Translations under genes and position numbers: made by a program
Shown: positions 1-8,226 of the stretch, one piece after another
Layout of the letters: each line of letters opens with the position of its first letter
How positions within the stretch are numbered: the stretch's first letter is position 1
Source: Thalassobius sp002708925
Lineage (GTDB): Bacteria > Pseudomonadota > Alphaproteobacteria > Rhodobacterales > Rhodobacteraceae
Assembly (NCBI RefSeq): GCF_049803795.1
Contig: NZ_JBNAGJ010000004.1
Span: forward strand, 307,657-371,656
Reading direction: 5' to 3'
DNA: 64,000 nt
Notes under the pieces: model-generated
What the model saw: the letters and a program-made list of their open reading frames with translations, nothing else
Told to the model about the DNA's origin: nothing
Database searches by the model: none

Positions 1-72
1 TTTCGCCGTGTCCTCGGGCAGAGGATCAACGGGGTGCAGGTCCAGGGCGGTCAACATGTCTTTGGAGGTCAT
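1..72 (-). CDS. Partial CDS, N-terminal 24 codons, unknown product
   Basis: An open reading frame on the minus strand begins with ATG at 72-70 and runs off the left edge of the window. It begins MTSKDMLTAL and is too short to identify. It starts one base after the stop codon of the upstream acetyltransferase gene, so it is probably the next cistron of the same minus-strand operon. The reading frame is sound, but nothing more can be said about function. Confidence 0.5.
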   Translation of the reverse strand, partial: MTSKDMLTALDLHPVDPLPEDTAK

Positions 73-73
73 T

Positions 74-805
74 TTATAAATCTTCTTTGTGCTTGCGGTA
101 ATGGTACTGGCCGACTTTGGTCATTCCCAAATCTGAATATAAGCCATTGGCCGCAGCGTTGTCTTGTGTGCAGACAACCGAGAAATAGCGCGCCCCGTTA
201 TCGCGCGCCCAGAATGCCCCCAGTCGCATGAACCAGCGGGCCATGCCCTGTTTGCGCTGATGCGGCAGCACATACATCGCGTGCAGCATCGCCGTGTCCC
301 CATGGATGCCGACATAGGCACACCCGGCGGGGGAATCGTTCAGACGCCCCAACAGAGCGGTTTTCGGCTGGGCTGCGCGTTCCATCACGGCGATGCGTCC
401 GGGGCCGATATCGCCCTTGGCCCAGATGTCGATCTGAATTGCCAGAGGCTCCCATACCGCGAAGGCGGTGACGGGGGGCGGGAATTCGGTGGCCAAATCC
501 GCGACAGGGGCAACCCACAGGTTCACCGGATCGACGATGACATAGCCGTTTTGCTCTAGCAGGGAGTCCAGATCGTTCTGGCCGGCGCGGATCTGGAACA
601 GGCGCGGCTGGTTCAGCGCCTGCATGGCGGTTTCGGCCTGTGCCAGGTCTTGGGCGGTGACAGGCCCGGTGGCCACTGTGGCCGAGACACGCTGTCCGCC
701 GCCCTGGCCCTCGCGGATGATCCAGGGGCCCTCGGGGCGTTCGCTGACGGCGGGCCAGGTGCCGTCGATGACGTCATAGAGCTGCGTATCGTCGGGCAAG
801 CTCAT
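74..805 (-). CDS. GNAT family N-acetyltransferase
   Basis: A 243-residue protein whose C-terminal half looks like a GNAT acetyltransferase fold. The acetyl-CoA binding motif A is visible as VLPHQRKQGMARWFM (an R/Q-x-x-G-x-A pyrophosphate loop), followed by a motif-B-like segment with QDNAAANGLY and LGM. The N-terminal half is less conserved and probably sets substrate choice, which is unknown. The ATG overlaps the stop of the upstream CinA-like gene by 4 bp (802-805), which indicates translational coupling. The family assignment is reasonably firm; the acceptor substrate cannot be read from sequence. Confidence 0.75.
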   Translation of the reverse strand: MSLPDDTQLYDVIDGTWPAVSERPEGPWIIREGQGGGQRVSATVATGPVTAQDLAQAETAMQALNQPRLFQIRAGQNDLDSLLEQNGYVIVDPVNLWVAPVADLATEFPPPVTAFAVWEPLAIQIDIWAKGDIGPGRIAVMERAAQPKTALLGRLNDSPAGCAYVGIHGDTAMLHAMYVLPHQRKQGMARWFMRLGAFWARDNGARYFSVVCTQDNAAANGLYSDLGMTKVGQYHYRKHKEDL

Positions 806-1521
806 GCGAACATCTCCGACAGACGGGTCATGGCGGCATCGACCTGCGCGCCGTCCTGGCCCCGGATCACGATGTTGGCCCCGTATATGCCGTTGCTTTG
901 AAACGGATAAGATCCGATGGACAGATCAGGGAAATCGGCCGCCAGATCCGCCAGAGGGCCCGCGATCTCACCCTCGCCCCGTTCGATTCGCAGGGTCTGA
1001 GACAGCAGCGGCTGCCCGCCCGTCAGCGTTGGTAGGACGCTGGCCACCATGGCCTCGAATACGGCGGGGACACCGGCCATCACATGCACGTTCTGAATGG
1101 TGAACCCAGGCGCCACCGAGACCGGATTGTCAATCAGCGCCGCCCCTTCCGGAATGCGGGCCATGCGCAGGCGTGCCTCGTTCAGCTCGGCCCCGGTGCG
1201 CTGGTAATGGGCGGCCAGCAGGGCGCGGGCGTCATCGCGGATGCCGATCGGCGTGTCAAAGGCCGCGGCCACGCATTCGGCGGTAATATCGTCATGGGTG
1301 GGCCCGATCCCGCCCGAGGTAAACACGGTGTCATAAGCCGCAGCCAGCGCCTGAACCGCGCCGGTGATCGCCTGCGGATCGTCGGACACCACGCGCGTTT
1401 CTTTCAGGTCAATGCCGGTGCGGGTCAGCTCTTTGGCCAGAAAGTGCATGTTGCTGTCACGGGTCCGGCCTGACAGGATTTCATCCCCGATTACCAGCAT
1501 GGCCGCTGTTGGATTTGCCAT
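802..1521 (-). CDS. CinA-type molybdopterin-binding domain protein
   Basis: A 239-residue protein with the MoaB/Mog-like fold of the CinA N-terminal domain (competence/damage-inducible protein A family). Visible motifs are the N-terminal VIGDEILSGR and the central TSGGIGPTHDD, the signature loop of this superfamily. It lacks the C-terminal nicotinamide-nucleotide amidase (PncC) domain found in full-length CinA, so the length fits the stand-alone domain version common in alphaproteobacteria. Its biochemical role is uncertain: relatives bind molybdopterin or hydrolyse ADP-ribose-type nucleotides. It overlaps the downstream acetyltransferase by 4 bp and is divergent from sfsA with a gap of 53 bp. 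Confidence 0.85.
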   Translation of the reverse strand: MANPTAAMLVIGDEILSGRTRDSNMHFLAKELTRTGIDLKETRVVSDDPQAITGAVQALAAAYDTVFTSGGIGPTHDDITAECVAAAFDTPIGIRDDARALLAAHYQRTGAELNEARLRMARIPEGAALIDNPVSVAPGFTIQNVHVMAGVPAVFEAMVASVLPTLTGGQPLLSQTLRIERGEGEIAGPLADLAADFPDLSIGSYPFQSNGIYGANIVIRGQDGAQVDAAMTRLSEMFA

Positions 1522-1574
1522 TCTTTCTGCCCCCTCATCTTGCGCATTCTCCCACTCCGGTATAGGCGCGAGGG

Positions 1575-2276
1575 ATGCGCTTTCCTACCCCTCTTGTACC
1601 TGCCACTCTGATCAAGCGATATAAGCGATTTCTGGCCGATTGCCGGCTGGAGGACGGGCAGATCGTGACCGCGCATTGTGCCAATCCCGGCTCGATGATG
1701 GGGCTGGCTGATCCGGGGATGCGAATCTGGCTGGAACCCAATGACGACCCAAAGAAAAAGCTGAAATTCGGCTGGCGTCTGGTGGAACATGAGAATGGGC
1801 ATTTCACCGGCGTCGATACCTCGGTGCCCAATCGCGCGTTGCGCAGCGCGCTGGAGGCAGGGCAGGTGCCTGGCCTGACCGGTTATGATCAGGTGCGCGC
1901 CGAGGTGAAATACGGTGCCAGCAGCCGCATTGATTTCCTGCTGACGGGCGGCGGCCCGGATACCTATGTCGAGGTCAAATCCGTCACCCTGTCCCGCCAG
2001 CCCGGTCTGGCTGAATTTCCCGACAGCGTGACCGCGCGGGGCACCAAACACCTGGGCGAACTGGCCGAAATGGCCAAGGCTGGCCACCGTGCGGTGATGC
2101 TCTATTTGGTGCAGCGAACGGATGCGCAGGGTTTCGCGCTGGCCGCTGACATTGATCCGACCTATGCCGCCGCCTTTGCGCAGGCCCGGGCGCAAGGGGT
2201 CGAGGTGCTGGTGTTCGGCACGCAAATTTCGCCTCAGGGTGTCACTCTGGGACAGGCCCTGCCGCTGCGGCCTTAG
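1575..2276 (+). CDS. sfsA: SfsA family DNA/RNA-binding protein (sugar fermentation stimulation protein)
   Basis: A 233-residue protein matching the SfsA family over its whole length. It opens with LVPATLIKRYKRFLAD, contains TAHCANPGSMMGL, and has the nuclease-like core segment YVEVKSVTL followed by RGTKHLGEL. E. coli SfsA was named for stimulating maltose fermentation and binds DNA non-specifically; the V-E-V-K core resembles PD-(D/E)XK nucleases, so a nuclease role is often proposed. The ATG at 1575 is the first in-frame start. The gene lies divergent to the CinA-like gene and 68 bp ahead of the methionine aminopeptidase start. Confidence 0.9.
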   Translation: MRFPTPLVPATLIKRYKRFLADCRLEDGQIVTAHCANPGSMMGLADPGMRIWLEPNDDPKKKLKFGWRLVEHENGHFTGVDTSVPNRALRSALEAGQVPGLTGYDQVRAEVKYGASSRIDFLLTGGGPDTYVEVKSVTLSRQPGLAEFPDSVTARGTKHLGELAEMAKAGHRAVMLYLVQRTDAQGFALAADIDPTYAAAFAQARAQGVEVLVFGTQISPQGVTLGQALPLRP

Positions 2277-2344
2277 CTGCTCTGGCCCTGCGGGGCGGTT
2301 CATTGTAGAAGTTGGAAAAAATGATCCTGCGACGGAGAAGACTG

Positions 2345-3160
2345 TTGAAAGACAAGCATGATGGCCGCGTCACCCGCGAGGGTATCCGTATCCACCAAGA
2401 GGTGGATTTCGCAGGCATGCACGCCGCCGGCCGTATCGCCGCCGAGATCCTGGATGAGATCGCTGAACACGTCTATCCCGGCCAGACCACCGGCCAGATC
2501 GACAAGATCATCGAGGACAAGGTGATCGAGAAGGGCTCGAAATCCGCGACGATCGGATACAAGGGCTATAAGCACGCCAGCTGTATCAGCATCAACCACG
2601 TGGTCTGCCACGGCATCCCCGGTGACAAGAAGCTCAAGGACGGAGATATCCTGAACATCGACGTCACGGTGATCGTGGACGGCTGGTTTGGCGATACCTC
2701 GCGGATGTATGTGGCTGGCAAGCTGAGCCGCAAGGCCGAGCGCCTGATCCAGGTGACCCATGATGCCCTGTTCAAGGGGATCGAGACGGTGAAGCCGGGG
2801 AACACCTTTGGCGATATCGGCCACGCGATCCAGTCCTATGTCGAGGGGCACCGGATGAGCGTGGTGCGCGATTTCTGCGGCCACGGTCTGGGCCGGGTGT
2901 TCCACGCGCCGCCCAATGTGCTGCATTATGGCCGTCCGGGCACCGGGCCGGTTCTGGAAGAGGGCATGTTCTTTACCATCGAGCCGATGGTGAACCTGGG
3001 CCGCCCCGAAACCAAGGTGCTGTCCGATGACTGGACGGCGGTGACGCGCGACAAATCTTTGAGCGCGCAGTTTGAGCACTCGATCGGGGTGACAGCGGAT
3101 GGGTTTGAGATTTTCACCCTGTCTCCGGCGGGGATGTTCCATCCGACGTATGGTGTCTGA
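2345..3160 (+). CDS. map: Type I methionine aminopeptidase
   Basis: Removes the initiator methionine from nascent proteins in the cytoplasm. The five metal ligands of the pita-bread fold are visible: the two Asp of NIDVTVIVDGWFGDTS, the His of CGHGLGRVFH, the Glu of FTIEPM and the Glu of QFEHSIG. I prefer the TTG at 2345 (271 residues, N-terminus MKDKHDGRVTREG) because GGAGAAG lies 4 bp upstream and the length fits relatives. Alternatives are the ATG at 2321 and the TTG at 2312, which would add an unusual Arg-rich N-terminus. The gene follows sfsA, and a short dispersed intergenic element lies just after its stop. Confidence 0.93.
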   Translation: MKDKHDGRVTREGIRIHQEVDFAGMHAAGRIAAEILDEIAEHVYPGQTTGQIDKIIEDKVIEKGSKSATIGYKGYKHASCISINHVVCHGIPGDKKLKDGDILNIDVTVIVDGWFGDTSRMYVAGKLSRKAERLIQVTHDALFKGIETVKPGNTFGDIGHAIQSYVEGHRMSVVRDFCGHGLGRVFHAPPNVLHYGRPGTGPVLEEGMFFTIEPMVNLGRPETKVLSDDWTAVTRDKSLSAQFEHSIGVTADGFEIFTLSPAGMFHPTYGV

Positions 3161-3175
3161 TTGACCCGGCTTGCC

Positions 3176-3199
3176 TGAGTATTTGCAGAGCAAAGAAGG
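3176..3199 (+). repeat. Dispersed GAGTATT...AAAGAAG element, copy A
   Basis: A 24-bp sequence, TGAGTATTTGCAGAGCAAAG plus AAGG, found 16 bp after the map stop codon. It matches copy C (8169-8192) at 23 of 24 positions and copy B (5769-5792) at 16 of 24. All three copies sit directly behind a stop codon in short intergenic gaps. Confidence 0.7.
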
Positions 3200-3386
3200 C
3201 GCAATCGCGGTTAAAGCGCCGCGCGCCGGTTGCAAGCTGTTGCGGAAAATGGGGCGGGCGTATAAGCGCGGGGGAAACGCGTGGACTGGCTGAATGGGCC
3301 GGGCTGGATATGCTGACAGATGATGGACTGGGCCTGCGGCTGGCGAAGAGGCAGTTTGCGGGCCTTATGACGGAGGCCGGTAGCCG

Positions 3387-4871
3387 ATGATTTCTTTTGC
3401 TTCTTACGGGCGCGAGTGGACCCGGAATGTGAAGGGCGATTTGCTGTCGGGGCTGGTTGTGGCCCTGGCGCTGATTCCCGAGGCGATTGCGTTTTCGATC
3501 ATTGCTGGCGTGGATCCGAAGGTGGGGCTGTATGCGTCGTTTTCCATTGCGGTGATTACGGCGATTGTGGGCGGGCGTCCGGGGATGATTTCTGCGGCCA
3601 CCGCTGCGACGGCGGTATTGATGGTGACCTTGGTCAAGGAACACGGGTTACAGTACCTGCTGGCGGCGACGATTCTGGCCGGTGTTTTGCAGGTAGGGGC
3701 CGGGATTTTGCGGCTGGGCTATGTGATGCGGTTCGTGTCGCGTTCAGTGATGACGGGGTTCGTGAATGCTTTGGCGATCCTGATTTTCATGGCGCAGCTG
3801 CCCGAGCTGATCAACGTGCCGCCTTTGACCTATGTGATGGTCGCGGCCGGGCTGGGGATCATTTACCTGTTTCCGCTGTTGACGAAGGCTGTGCCCTCGC
3901 CATTGGTGTGTATCATCATCCTGACCACGGTTTCGCTGTCCATGGGGCTGGATCTGCGCACGGTTGGGGATATGGGTGAGCTGCCTGACACGCTGCCGAT
4001 TTTCCTGTTGCCCGATATTCCGCTGACCTTTGAGACCCTGATGATCATCCTGCCCTATTCGGCCGCAGTGGCCGCTGTGGGCCTGCTGGAAAGCCTGATG
4101 ACTCAGAACCTGGTGGATGAACTGACCGATACGACATCCAGTAAGAACCAGGAATGCGTGGGCCAGGGTGTGGCGAATTTCTGCACCGGGTTTATCGGCG
4201 GCATGGCGGGGTGCGCCATGATCGGCCAGTCGATGATCAACGTGAAATCGGGCGGGCGCGGGCGGCTTTCGACCTTTGTCGCGGGTGCCGTGCTGCTGAT
4301 CCTGGTGGTGTTTCTGGGCGATCTGGTGGCGCGCATTCCGATGGCCGCATTGGTGGCGATCATGATCATGGTGTCGGTGGGCACGTTTAGCTGGTCCTCG
4401 TTGAAATCGCTGCGCGATCACCCGCCCAGCAGTTCCATTGTGATGGTGGCGACCGTGGTGTTCGTGGTCTTTACTCATAACCTGGCGATCGGTGTTCTGG
4501 TGGGGGTGCTGCTGTCGGGCATCTTCTTTGCCTGGAAAATTGCGCAGCTGTTTGGCGTACGGTCCGAGCTGTCGGATGACGGGCGCGAGCGGCGCTATAT
4601 CGTCGAGGGGCAGCTGTTCTTTGCCTCGTCCGAGGATTTCATGAAAGCGTTCGATTTCCGTGAGGCGCTGGAGCGCGTCGTGATCGACGTCAGCCGCGCG
4701 CATATCTGGGATATTTCCTCGGTTGCGGCTTTGGACATGGCTGTGCTCAAATTCCGCCGCGAGGGTGCGGAGGTTGAGATCATCGGCATGAACAAGGCGT
4801 CTGAAACCATTGTGGACCGTCTGGGCGAACATGACAAACCCGGCGCGATGGATAAGCTGCTGGCACATTAA
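3387..4871 (+). CDS. SulP family anion transporter with C-terminal STAS domain
   Basis: A 494-residue inner-membrane protein of the SulP/SLC26 family, which moves sulfate, bicarbonate or other anions, usually with sodium or protons. Residues about 1-390 form many hydrophobic helices and include the family signature region GLVVALALIPEAIAFSII. Residues about 403-494 form a cytoplasmic STAS domain (IVEGQLFFASS ... VVIDVSRAHIWDISSVAAL). The ATG at 3387 has GGAGG 10 bp upstream and an in-frame TAG just before it. A universal stress protein follows 10 bp downstream, a pairing often seen with bicarbonate- or sulfate-type SulP genes. The substrate cannot be decided from sequence. Confidence 0.88.
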   Translation: MISFASYGREWTRNVKGDLLSGLVVALALIPEAIAFSIIAGVDPKVGLYASFSIAVITAIVGGRPGMISAATAATAVLMVTLVKEHGLQYLLAATILAGVLQVGAGILRLGYVMRFVSRSVMTGFVNALAILIFMAQLPELINVPPLTYVMVAAGLGIIYLFPLLTKAVPSPLVCIIILTTVSLSMGLDLRTVGDMGELPDTLPIFLLPDIPLTFETLMIILPYSAAVAAVGLLESLMTQNLVDELTDTTSSKNQECVGQGVANFCTGFIGGMAGCAMIGQSMINVKSGGRGRLSTFVAGAVLLILVVFLGDLVARIPMAALVAIMIMVSVGTFSWSSLKSLRDHPPSSSIVMVATVVFVVFTHNLAIGVLVGVLLSGIFFAWKIAQLFGVRSELSDDGRERRYIVEGQLFFASSEDFMKAFDFREALERVVIDVSRAHIWDISSVAALDMAVLKFRREGAEVEIIGMNKASETIVDRLGEHDKPGAMDKLLAH

Positions 4872-4881
4872 GGAGAGAGCC

Positions 4882-5733
4882 ATGACCGGAAAGATCATCG
4901 CATTGGTGGATGGCTCGGCCTATTCCGAGAGCGTCTGCCACCACGTAGCCTGGATCGCGGGGCGCACCGGCGCGCCGGTGGAACTGTTCCACGTTTTGGG
5001 CCGTCGCGAGGGGGGCTCGGGGGATCTGAGCGGCAATCTGCGGCTGGGCGCTCGGACGAAAATCATGGGCGAGCTGGCCGAGCTGGATGCGCAGCGCGCC
5101 AAGCTGGCGCAGGCTCAGGGCCGGGCTATTCTGGATGACGCCAAAGAGATCGTGGCCGCGGATGGGGTGACGGATGTGGCCCTGCGCCTGCGCAACGGGG
5201 ACATGGTAGAAACCGTGACCGAACAGGAAGAGGGTGCCTCTTTGATCGTGATCGGCAAGCGGGGCGAGGCCGCGGATTTTGCCAAGATGCATCTGGGGTC
5301 AAACCTGGAGCGCGTGGCGCGGGCGACCAAAGCGCCTGTGTTTGTGGCCAATCGCGCGTTCAAGCCAATCGAGACCGTGCTGATTGCCTATGACGGCGGC
5401 GTGTCTGCGATGAAGGCGGTGGATTACGTGGCGCGCGATCCGTTGTTTGCCGGGCTGGCCTGCACGCTGGTGACGGTGGGCAAGCCCAGTGAGGCCGTGC
5501 AGCGCGGGCTGGAAGATGCGCGCGCGACTCTGTCGGCGGGGGGGCATAGGGCCGAAATCAAGGTGGTGGACGGTGCGCCGGAAACCGCGCTGGGCGAGCT
5601 GGTGGAGGCCGAGGGCTATGACCTGCTGGTGATGGGCGCCTATGGCCATTCGCGTATTCGCGCGATGATCATCGGTTCGACCACCACGCAGATGATCCGG
5701 ACCTGTAAGGTGCCTGTGGTGTTGGTGAAATAG
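4882..5733 (+). CDS. Universal stress protein with tandem USP domains
   Basis: A 283-residue cytoplasmic protein made of two UspA domains (about 1-145 and 150-283). Both keep the ATP-binding signature G-x2-G-x9/10-G-S/T: GKRGEAADFAKMHLGS in the first and GAYGHSRIRAMIIGST in the second, so it probably binds ATP. The ATG at 4882 follows an AGGAGAGAG ribosome site; the reading frame is also open upstream, but a longer start would overlap the SulP gene. It is co-transcribed with the SulP transporter (10-bp gap) and may modulate it; that link is inference from the arrangement. Confidence 0.88.
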   Translation: MTGKIIALVDGSAYSESVCHHVAWIAGRTGAPVELFHVLGRREGGSGDLSGNLRLGARTKIMGELAELDAQRAKLAQAQGRAILDDAKEIVAADGVTDVALRLRNGDMVETVTEQEEGASLIVIGKRGEAADFAKMHLGSNLERVARATKAPVFVANRAFKPIETVLIAYDGGVSAMKAVDYVARDPLFAGLACTLVTVGKPSEAVQRGLEDARATLSAGGHRAEIKVVDGAPETALGELVEAEGYDLLVMGAYGHSRIRAMIIGSTTTQMIRTCKVPVVLVK

Positions 5734-5768
5734 GGGCGCTGCCCCCTGCGCCTGTGGCGCATTCCCCC

Positions 5769-5792
5769 GGAGTATTGGGATCAGAAAGAAGC
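5769..5792 (+). repeat. Dispersed GAGTATT...AAAGAAG element, copy B (diverged)
   Basis: GGAGTATTGGGATCAGAAAG plus AAGC, 36 bp behind the universal stress protein stop and overlapping the last codons of the convergent rsmD gene. It keeps the GAGTATT and AAAGAAG blocks of copies A and C but differs in the middle (16 of 24 matches to copy A). Confidence 0.5.
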
Positions 5793-6353
5793 GGATCGGG
5801 CGGTCAGAAGGGTGATCGTGGTGTCGCCATAGCGCCGGGCGTCGAGCTGGGTGAGCTGTGGAGGCGGTGTGATGGCGGTGTTTTCTTCCCAGACGATGAG
5901 GGCGTCCGGGGCGATCCAGCCGTTTTCCAGGGCGGTCTGGAGGGCGCGTTCGCCTAAGGATTTGCCGTAGGGGGGATCGAGGAAGATCAGGGTATAGGGG
6001 GCGTCGGGATTTGGCGGCAGTTTACGGGCATCGCGGCGGATGATCCTGGACTGAGATTTGGCCTGGCAAATCTGGATGTTCTGGCGCAGGAGCGCGTTGG
6101 ATTTATTGCCATCGTCCACGAAGGTGGCGTGGGCGGCACCGCGCGAGAGGGACTCGAGCCCTAATGCGCCGGTGCCGGCGAAGAGATCCAGTACGCGGGC
6201 ATCGGTGATGGGATCGCCGAAGCGGCCTCCGGCCAGCATGTTGAACAGGCTTTCGCGGGTGCGATCGGTGGTGGGGCGCAGATGGGCACCGGGGTCGCCC
6301 TTGCCGACGGCGGCCAGGGCGCGTCCTTTGAAACTGCCTGCGACGATTCTCAT
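5781..6353 (-). CDS. rsmD: 16S rRNA (guanine(966)-N(2))-methyltransferase RsmD
   Basis: A 190-residue SAM-dependent methyltransferase that methylates G966 in 16S rRNA during 30S assembly. The N-terminus MRIVAGSFKGRAL and RPTTDRTRESLFNML are typical of RsmD. The SAM-binding motif I is VLDLFAGTGALGLESLSRGA, and the catalytic N-methyltransferase motif is IFLDPPYGKS. The start overlaps the stop of the upstream FAD oxidoreductase by 4 bp (ATGA, 6350-6353). Its 3' end faces the universal stress protein gene. Confidence 0.93.
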   Translation of the reverse strand: MRIVAGSFKGRALAAVGKGDPGAHLRPTTDRTRESLFNMLAGGRFGDPITDARVLDLFAGTGALGLESLSRGAAHATFVDDGNKSNALLRQNIQICQAKSQSRIIRRDARKLPPNPDAPYTLIFLDPPYGKSLGERALQTALENGWIAPDALIVWEENTAITPPPQLTQLDARRYGDTTITLLTARSASF

Positions 6354-7558
6354 TTCATCAGGGACTTCAGGTCGGTGTCGGGGCTGGCAACGGCGTTCGG
6401 ATCGGGGGATTTGCCTGCGTCGATCAGGCGTTTGCCGATCATGTAGGCGCGCGGGTCATTGGCGGCGTCCACGGCCAGGAGGGTTTCACCCCGATAGTAC
6501 CAGAAAGAGACCGCGCCGGGTTTGTCGCCGGGGCGGGTGATCACGCGGTCATAGCCTGAATTCAGCCCGGCGATCTGTAGTTTCACGTCGTACTGATCGG
6601 ACCAGAACCAGGGTTTGGGGATATAGGTTTTCCCCGCGCCCAGGATGTTTTCGGCCACGCATTCGGCCTGATCAATGGCATTGGGGACGGATTCCAGGCG
6701 GATGCGGCCTGTGCGATAGGGGAAAGAGGCGCAATCGCCTGCCGCCCAGATGGCCGGATCGCTGGTGCGGCCCTGGGCGTCTGTTTTGATGCCGTTTTCG
6801 ATGTCCAAGCCTGCGGTTTCGGCCAGGGCGGTGGCGGGGGTGATGCCGACGCCGACGATGACGAAATCCGCCTCCAGTTCGGAGCCGTCGGTCAGGCGCG
6901 CGCCGGTGACGTGGCCCTGACCCAGCAGGGTTTCCAGGCCCACGCCTTCGCGGATGTTCACGCCGTGGCTGATGTGCAATTCGCGGAAATAGCGGCTGGT
7001 TTCGGGCGCGGCGACGCGTTGCAGGATACGGTCGGCCATTTCCACCAGGGTGACGTTCAGGCCTTTGGTGGCGGCGACGGCAGCGGCTTCGAGCCCGATA
7101 TACCCGCCTCCGACGATCAGCACCTTGGCGCCGTCCTTGAATTCGGGGGCCATGGCATCGACATCGGTCAGGCCGCGGACCACATAAACGCCGTCCAGGG
7201 TGCCTCCGATTGCGGCGGGCAGGTGGCGGGGACAAGAGCCAGTGGCCAGAACCAGCGCGTCATAGGGGATCGTCCGATCGCCCACGCTGATGGTTTTGCC
7301 GGCACGATCAATGCCCGAGACCCGCGCCCCCAATCGCAGGTCAATCCGGTTGTCCTGATAGAAACTGAGCGGGCGCAGATAGAGCCGCTCCAGCTCCATT
7401 TCGCCCAGCAGGTATTTCTTGGACAGGGGGGGGCGCTGATAGGGGGGGGCGGTTTCCTCGCCCACGAGGGTCAGCGTGCCTTCGAAACCTGCATTGCGCA
7501 ATTTGGCAACCACCGAGGCTCCGGCCTGACCTGCGCCCACGACGACAATCTTGTCCAT
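6350..7558 (-). CDS. NAD(P)/FAD-dependent oxidoreductase, ferredoxin/rubredoxin reductase type
   Basis: A 402-residue flavoprotein. The FAD-binding Rossmann motif VVVGAGQAGASVVAKLR is at the N-terminus, the NAD(P) motif VLIVGGGYIGLEAAAVA is central, and AAGDCASFP closes the FAD site. The PPYQRPPLSKKYL segment is typical of the class that passes electrons from NAD(P)H to ferredoxins, rubredoxins or putidaredoxin-like partners. The open frame extends to 7783, but the ATG at 7558 starts exactly at the Rossmann fold and the extension would overlap the divergent peroxiredoxin. No ferredoxin or oxygenase gene lies nearby, so the partner is unknown. It is translationally coupled to rsmD. Confidence 0.87.
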   Translation of the reverse strand: MDKIVVVGAGQAGASVVAKLRNAGFEGTLTLVGEETAPPYQRPPLSKKYLLGEMELERLYLRPLSFYQDNRIDLRLGARVSGIDRAGKTISVGDRTIPYDALVLATGSCPRHLPAAIGGTLDGVYVVRGLTDVDAMAPEFKDGAKVLIVGGGYIGLEAAAVAATKGLNVTLVEMADRILQRVAAPETSRYFRELHISHGVNIREGVGLETLLGQGHVTGARLTDGSELEADFVIVGVGITPATALAETAGLDIENGIKTDAQGRTSDPAIWAAGDCASFPYRTGRIRLESVPNAIDQAECVAENILGAGKTYIPKPWFWSDQYDVKLQIAGLNSGYDRVITRPGDKPGAVSFWYYRGETLLAVDAANDPRAYMIGKRLIDAGKSPDPNAVASPDTDLKSLMK

Positions 7559-7644
7559 ATCCAAATCTCCGATGCGGCCGGGCTGGCCGTCCTGTGCGCG
7601 CACCCTATATCGTGCGGCGTGAGGAGTGCAACGAAGGACGAAAA

Positions 7645-8130
7645 ATGACGATAGCAGTCGGAGACCGCCTGCCAGATGCGAATTTTCTGGTGATGACCGA
7701 GGAGGGGCCCGCCACCGTGGCGCTGGCCGAGAAACTGAAAGGGCGCAAGGTGGTGATTTTCGCCGTACCGGGGGCGTTTTCAACCACTTGCCATGTGGCG
7801 CATATGCCCAGTTTTATTCGCACAAAAGACGGGTTTGCGGAAAAAGGCGTGGACGAGATCATTTGCCTGGCGGTGAATGATCCGTTTGTGATGAAGATGT
7901 GGGGCGAGGCCTCGGGGGCGCAGGAGGCGGGGATTACCTGCCTGTCGGATGCCGATGGCAGCTATGCCAAAAGTATCGGTCAGAGCTTCGATGCTGAAAT
8001 TGTGGGCTTTTACGGGCGCTCGCTGCGCTATGCGATGTATGTCGAGGATGGGGTGGTGAAAGTGTTTCATCCCGAAACGAGCCGGGGGTGTGAGATTTCC
8101 AGCGGTGAGGCGCTGCTGGCAGAGATCTGA
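7645..8130 (+). CDS. Peroxiredoxin (Prx5-like, AhpC/TSA superfamily)
   Basis: A 161-residue thiol peroxidase that reduces hydrogen peroxide or organic hydroperoxides. The peroxidatic cysteine sits in VPGAFSTTCHVAHMPSF, a variant of the usual PGAFTPTC loop. The downstream CLAVNDPFVMKMWGE and the C-terminal layout fit the Prx5/PrxII subfamily. The ATG at 7645 has GAAGGA upstream and matches the family N-terminus; the upstream in-frame ATG at 7594 would add 17 residues unlike the family. It is divergent from the FAD oxidoreductase (86-bp gap), which could share a promoter region. Confidence 0.9.
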   Translation: MTIAVGDRLPDANFLVMTEEGPATVALAEKLKGRKVVIFAVPGAFSTTCHVAHMPSFIRTKDGFAEKGVDEIICLAVNDPFVMKMWGEASGAQEAGITCLSDADGSYAKSIGQSFDAEIVGFYGRSLRYAMYVEDGVVKVFHPETSRGCEISSGEALLAEI

Positions 8131-8168
8131 CAGAACCGCGCGGGCGGTGTTCTGCTGCGTGCTGCGAT

Positions 8169-8192
8169 TGAGTATTTTCAGAGCAAAGAAGG
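8169..8192 (+). repeat. Dispersed GAGTATT...AAAGAAG element, copy C
   Basis: TGAGTATTTTCAGAGCAAAG plus AAGG, 23 of 24 identical to copy A. It lies between the convergent peroxiredoxin and mscS genes and leads directly into a GC-rich terminator hairpin. Confidence 0.7.
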
Positions 8193-8222
8193 GGCCGGGC
8201 CTGCGATGGGCGCGGCCCCTTT
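8191..8222. terminator. Probable terminator between convergent peroxiredoxin and MscS genes
   Basis: GGGGCCG (8191-8197) pairs with CGGCCCC (8213-8219) around a 15-nt loop, followed by TTT on the plus strand and by CTTCTTT on the minus strand. Its place between two converging genes suggests it serves both. The U-tract is short, so strength is uncertain. Confidence 0.6.
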
Positions 8223-8226
8223 GGGA

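Noticed and set aside
3310..3390. 26-codon ORF ending in an ATGA overlap with the SulP start
   Set aside because: The overlap is tempting as a leader peptide, but there is no ribosome site and the frame merely continues from the noncoding repeat region; the sequence is not protein-like enough to call.
3744..4898. 384-residue minus-strand ORF opposite the SulP gene
   Set aside because: It is His/Gln-rich with no recognisable domain, a typical antisense shadow of a GC-rich membrane protein gene.
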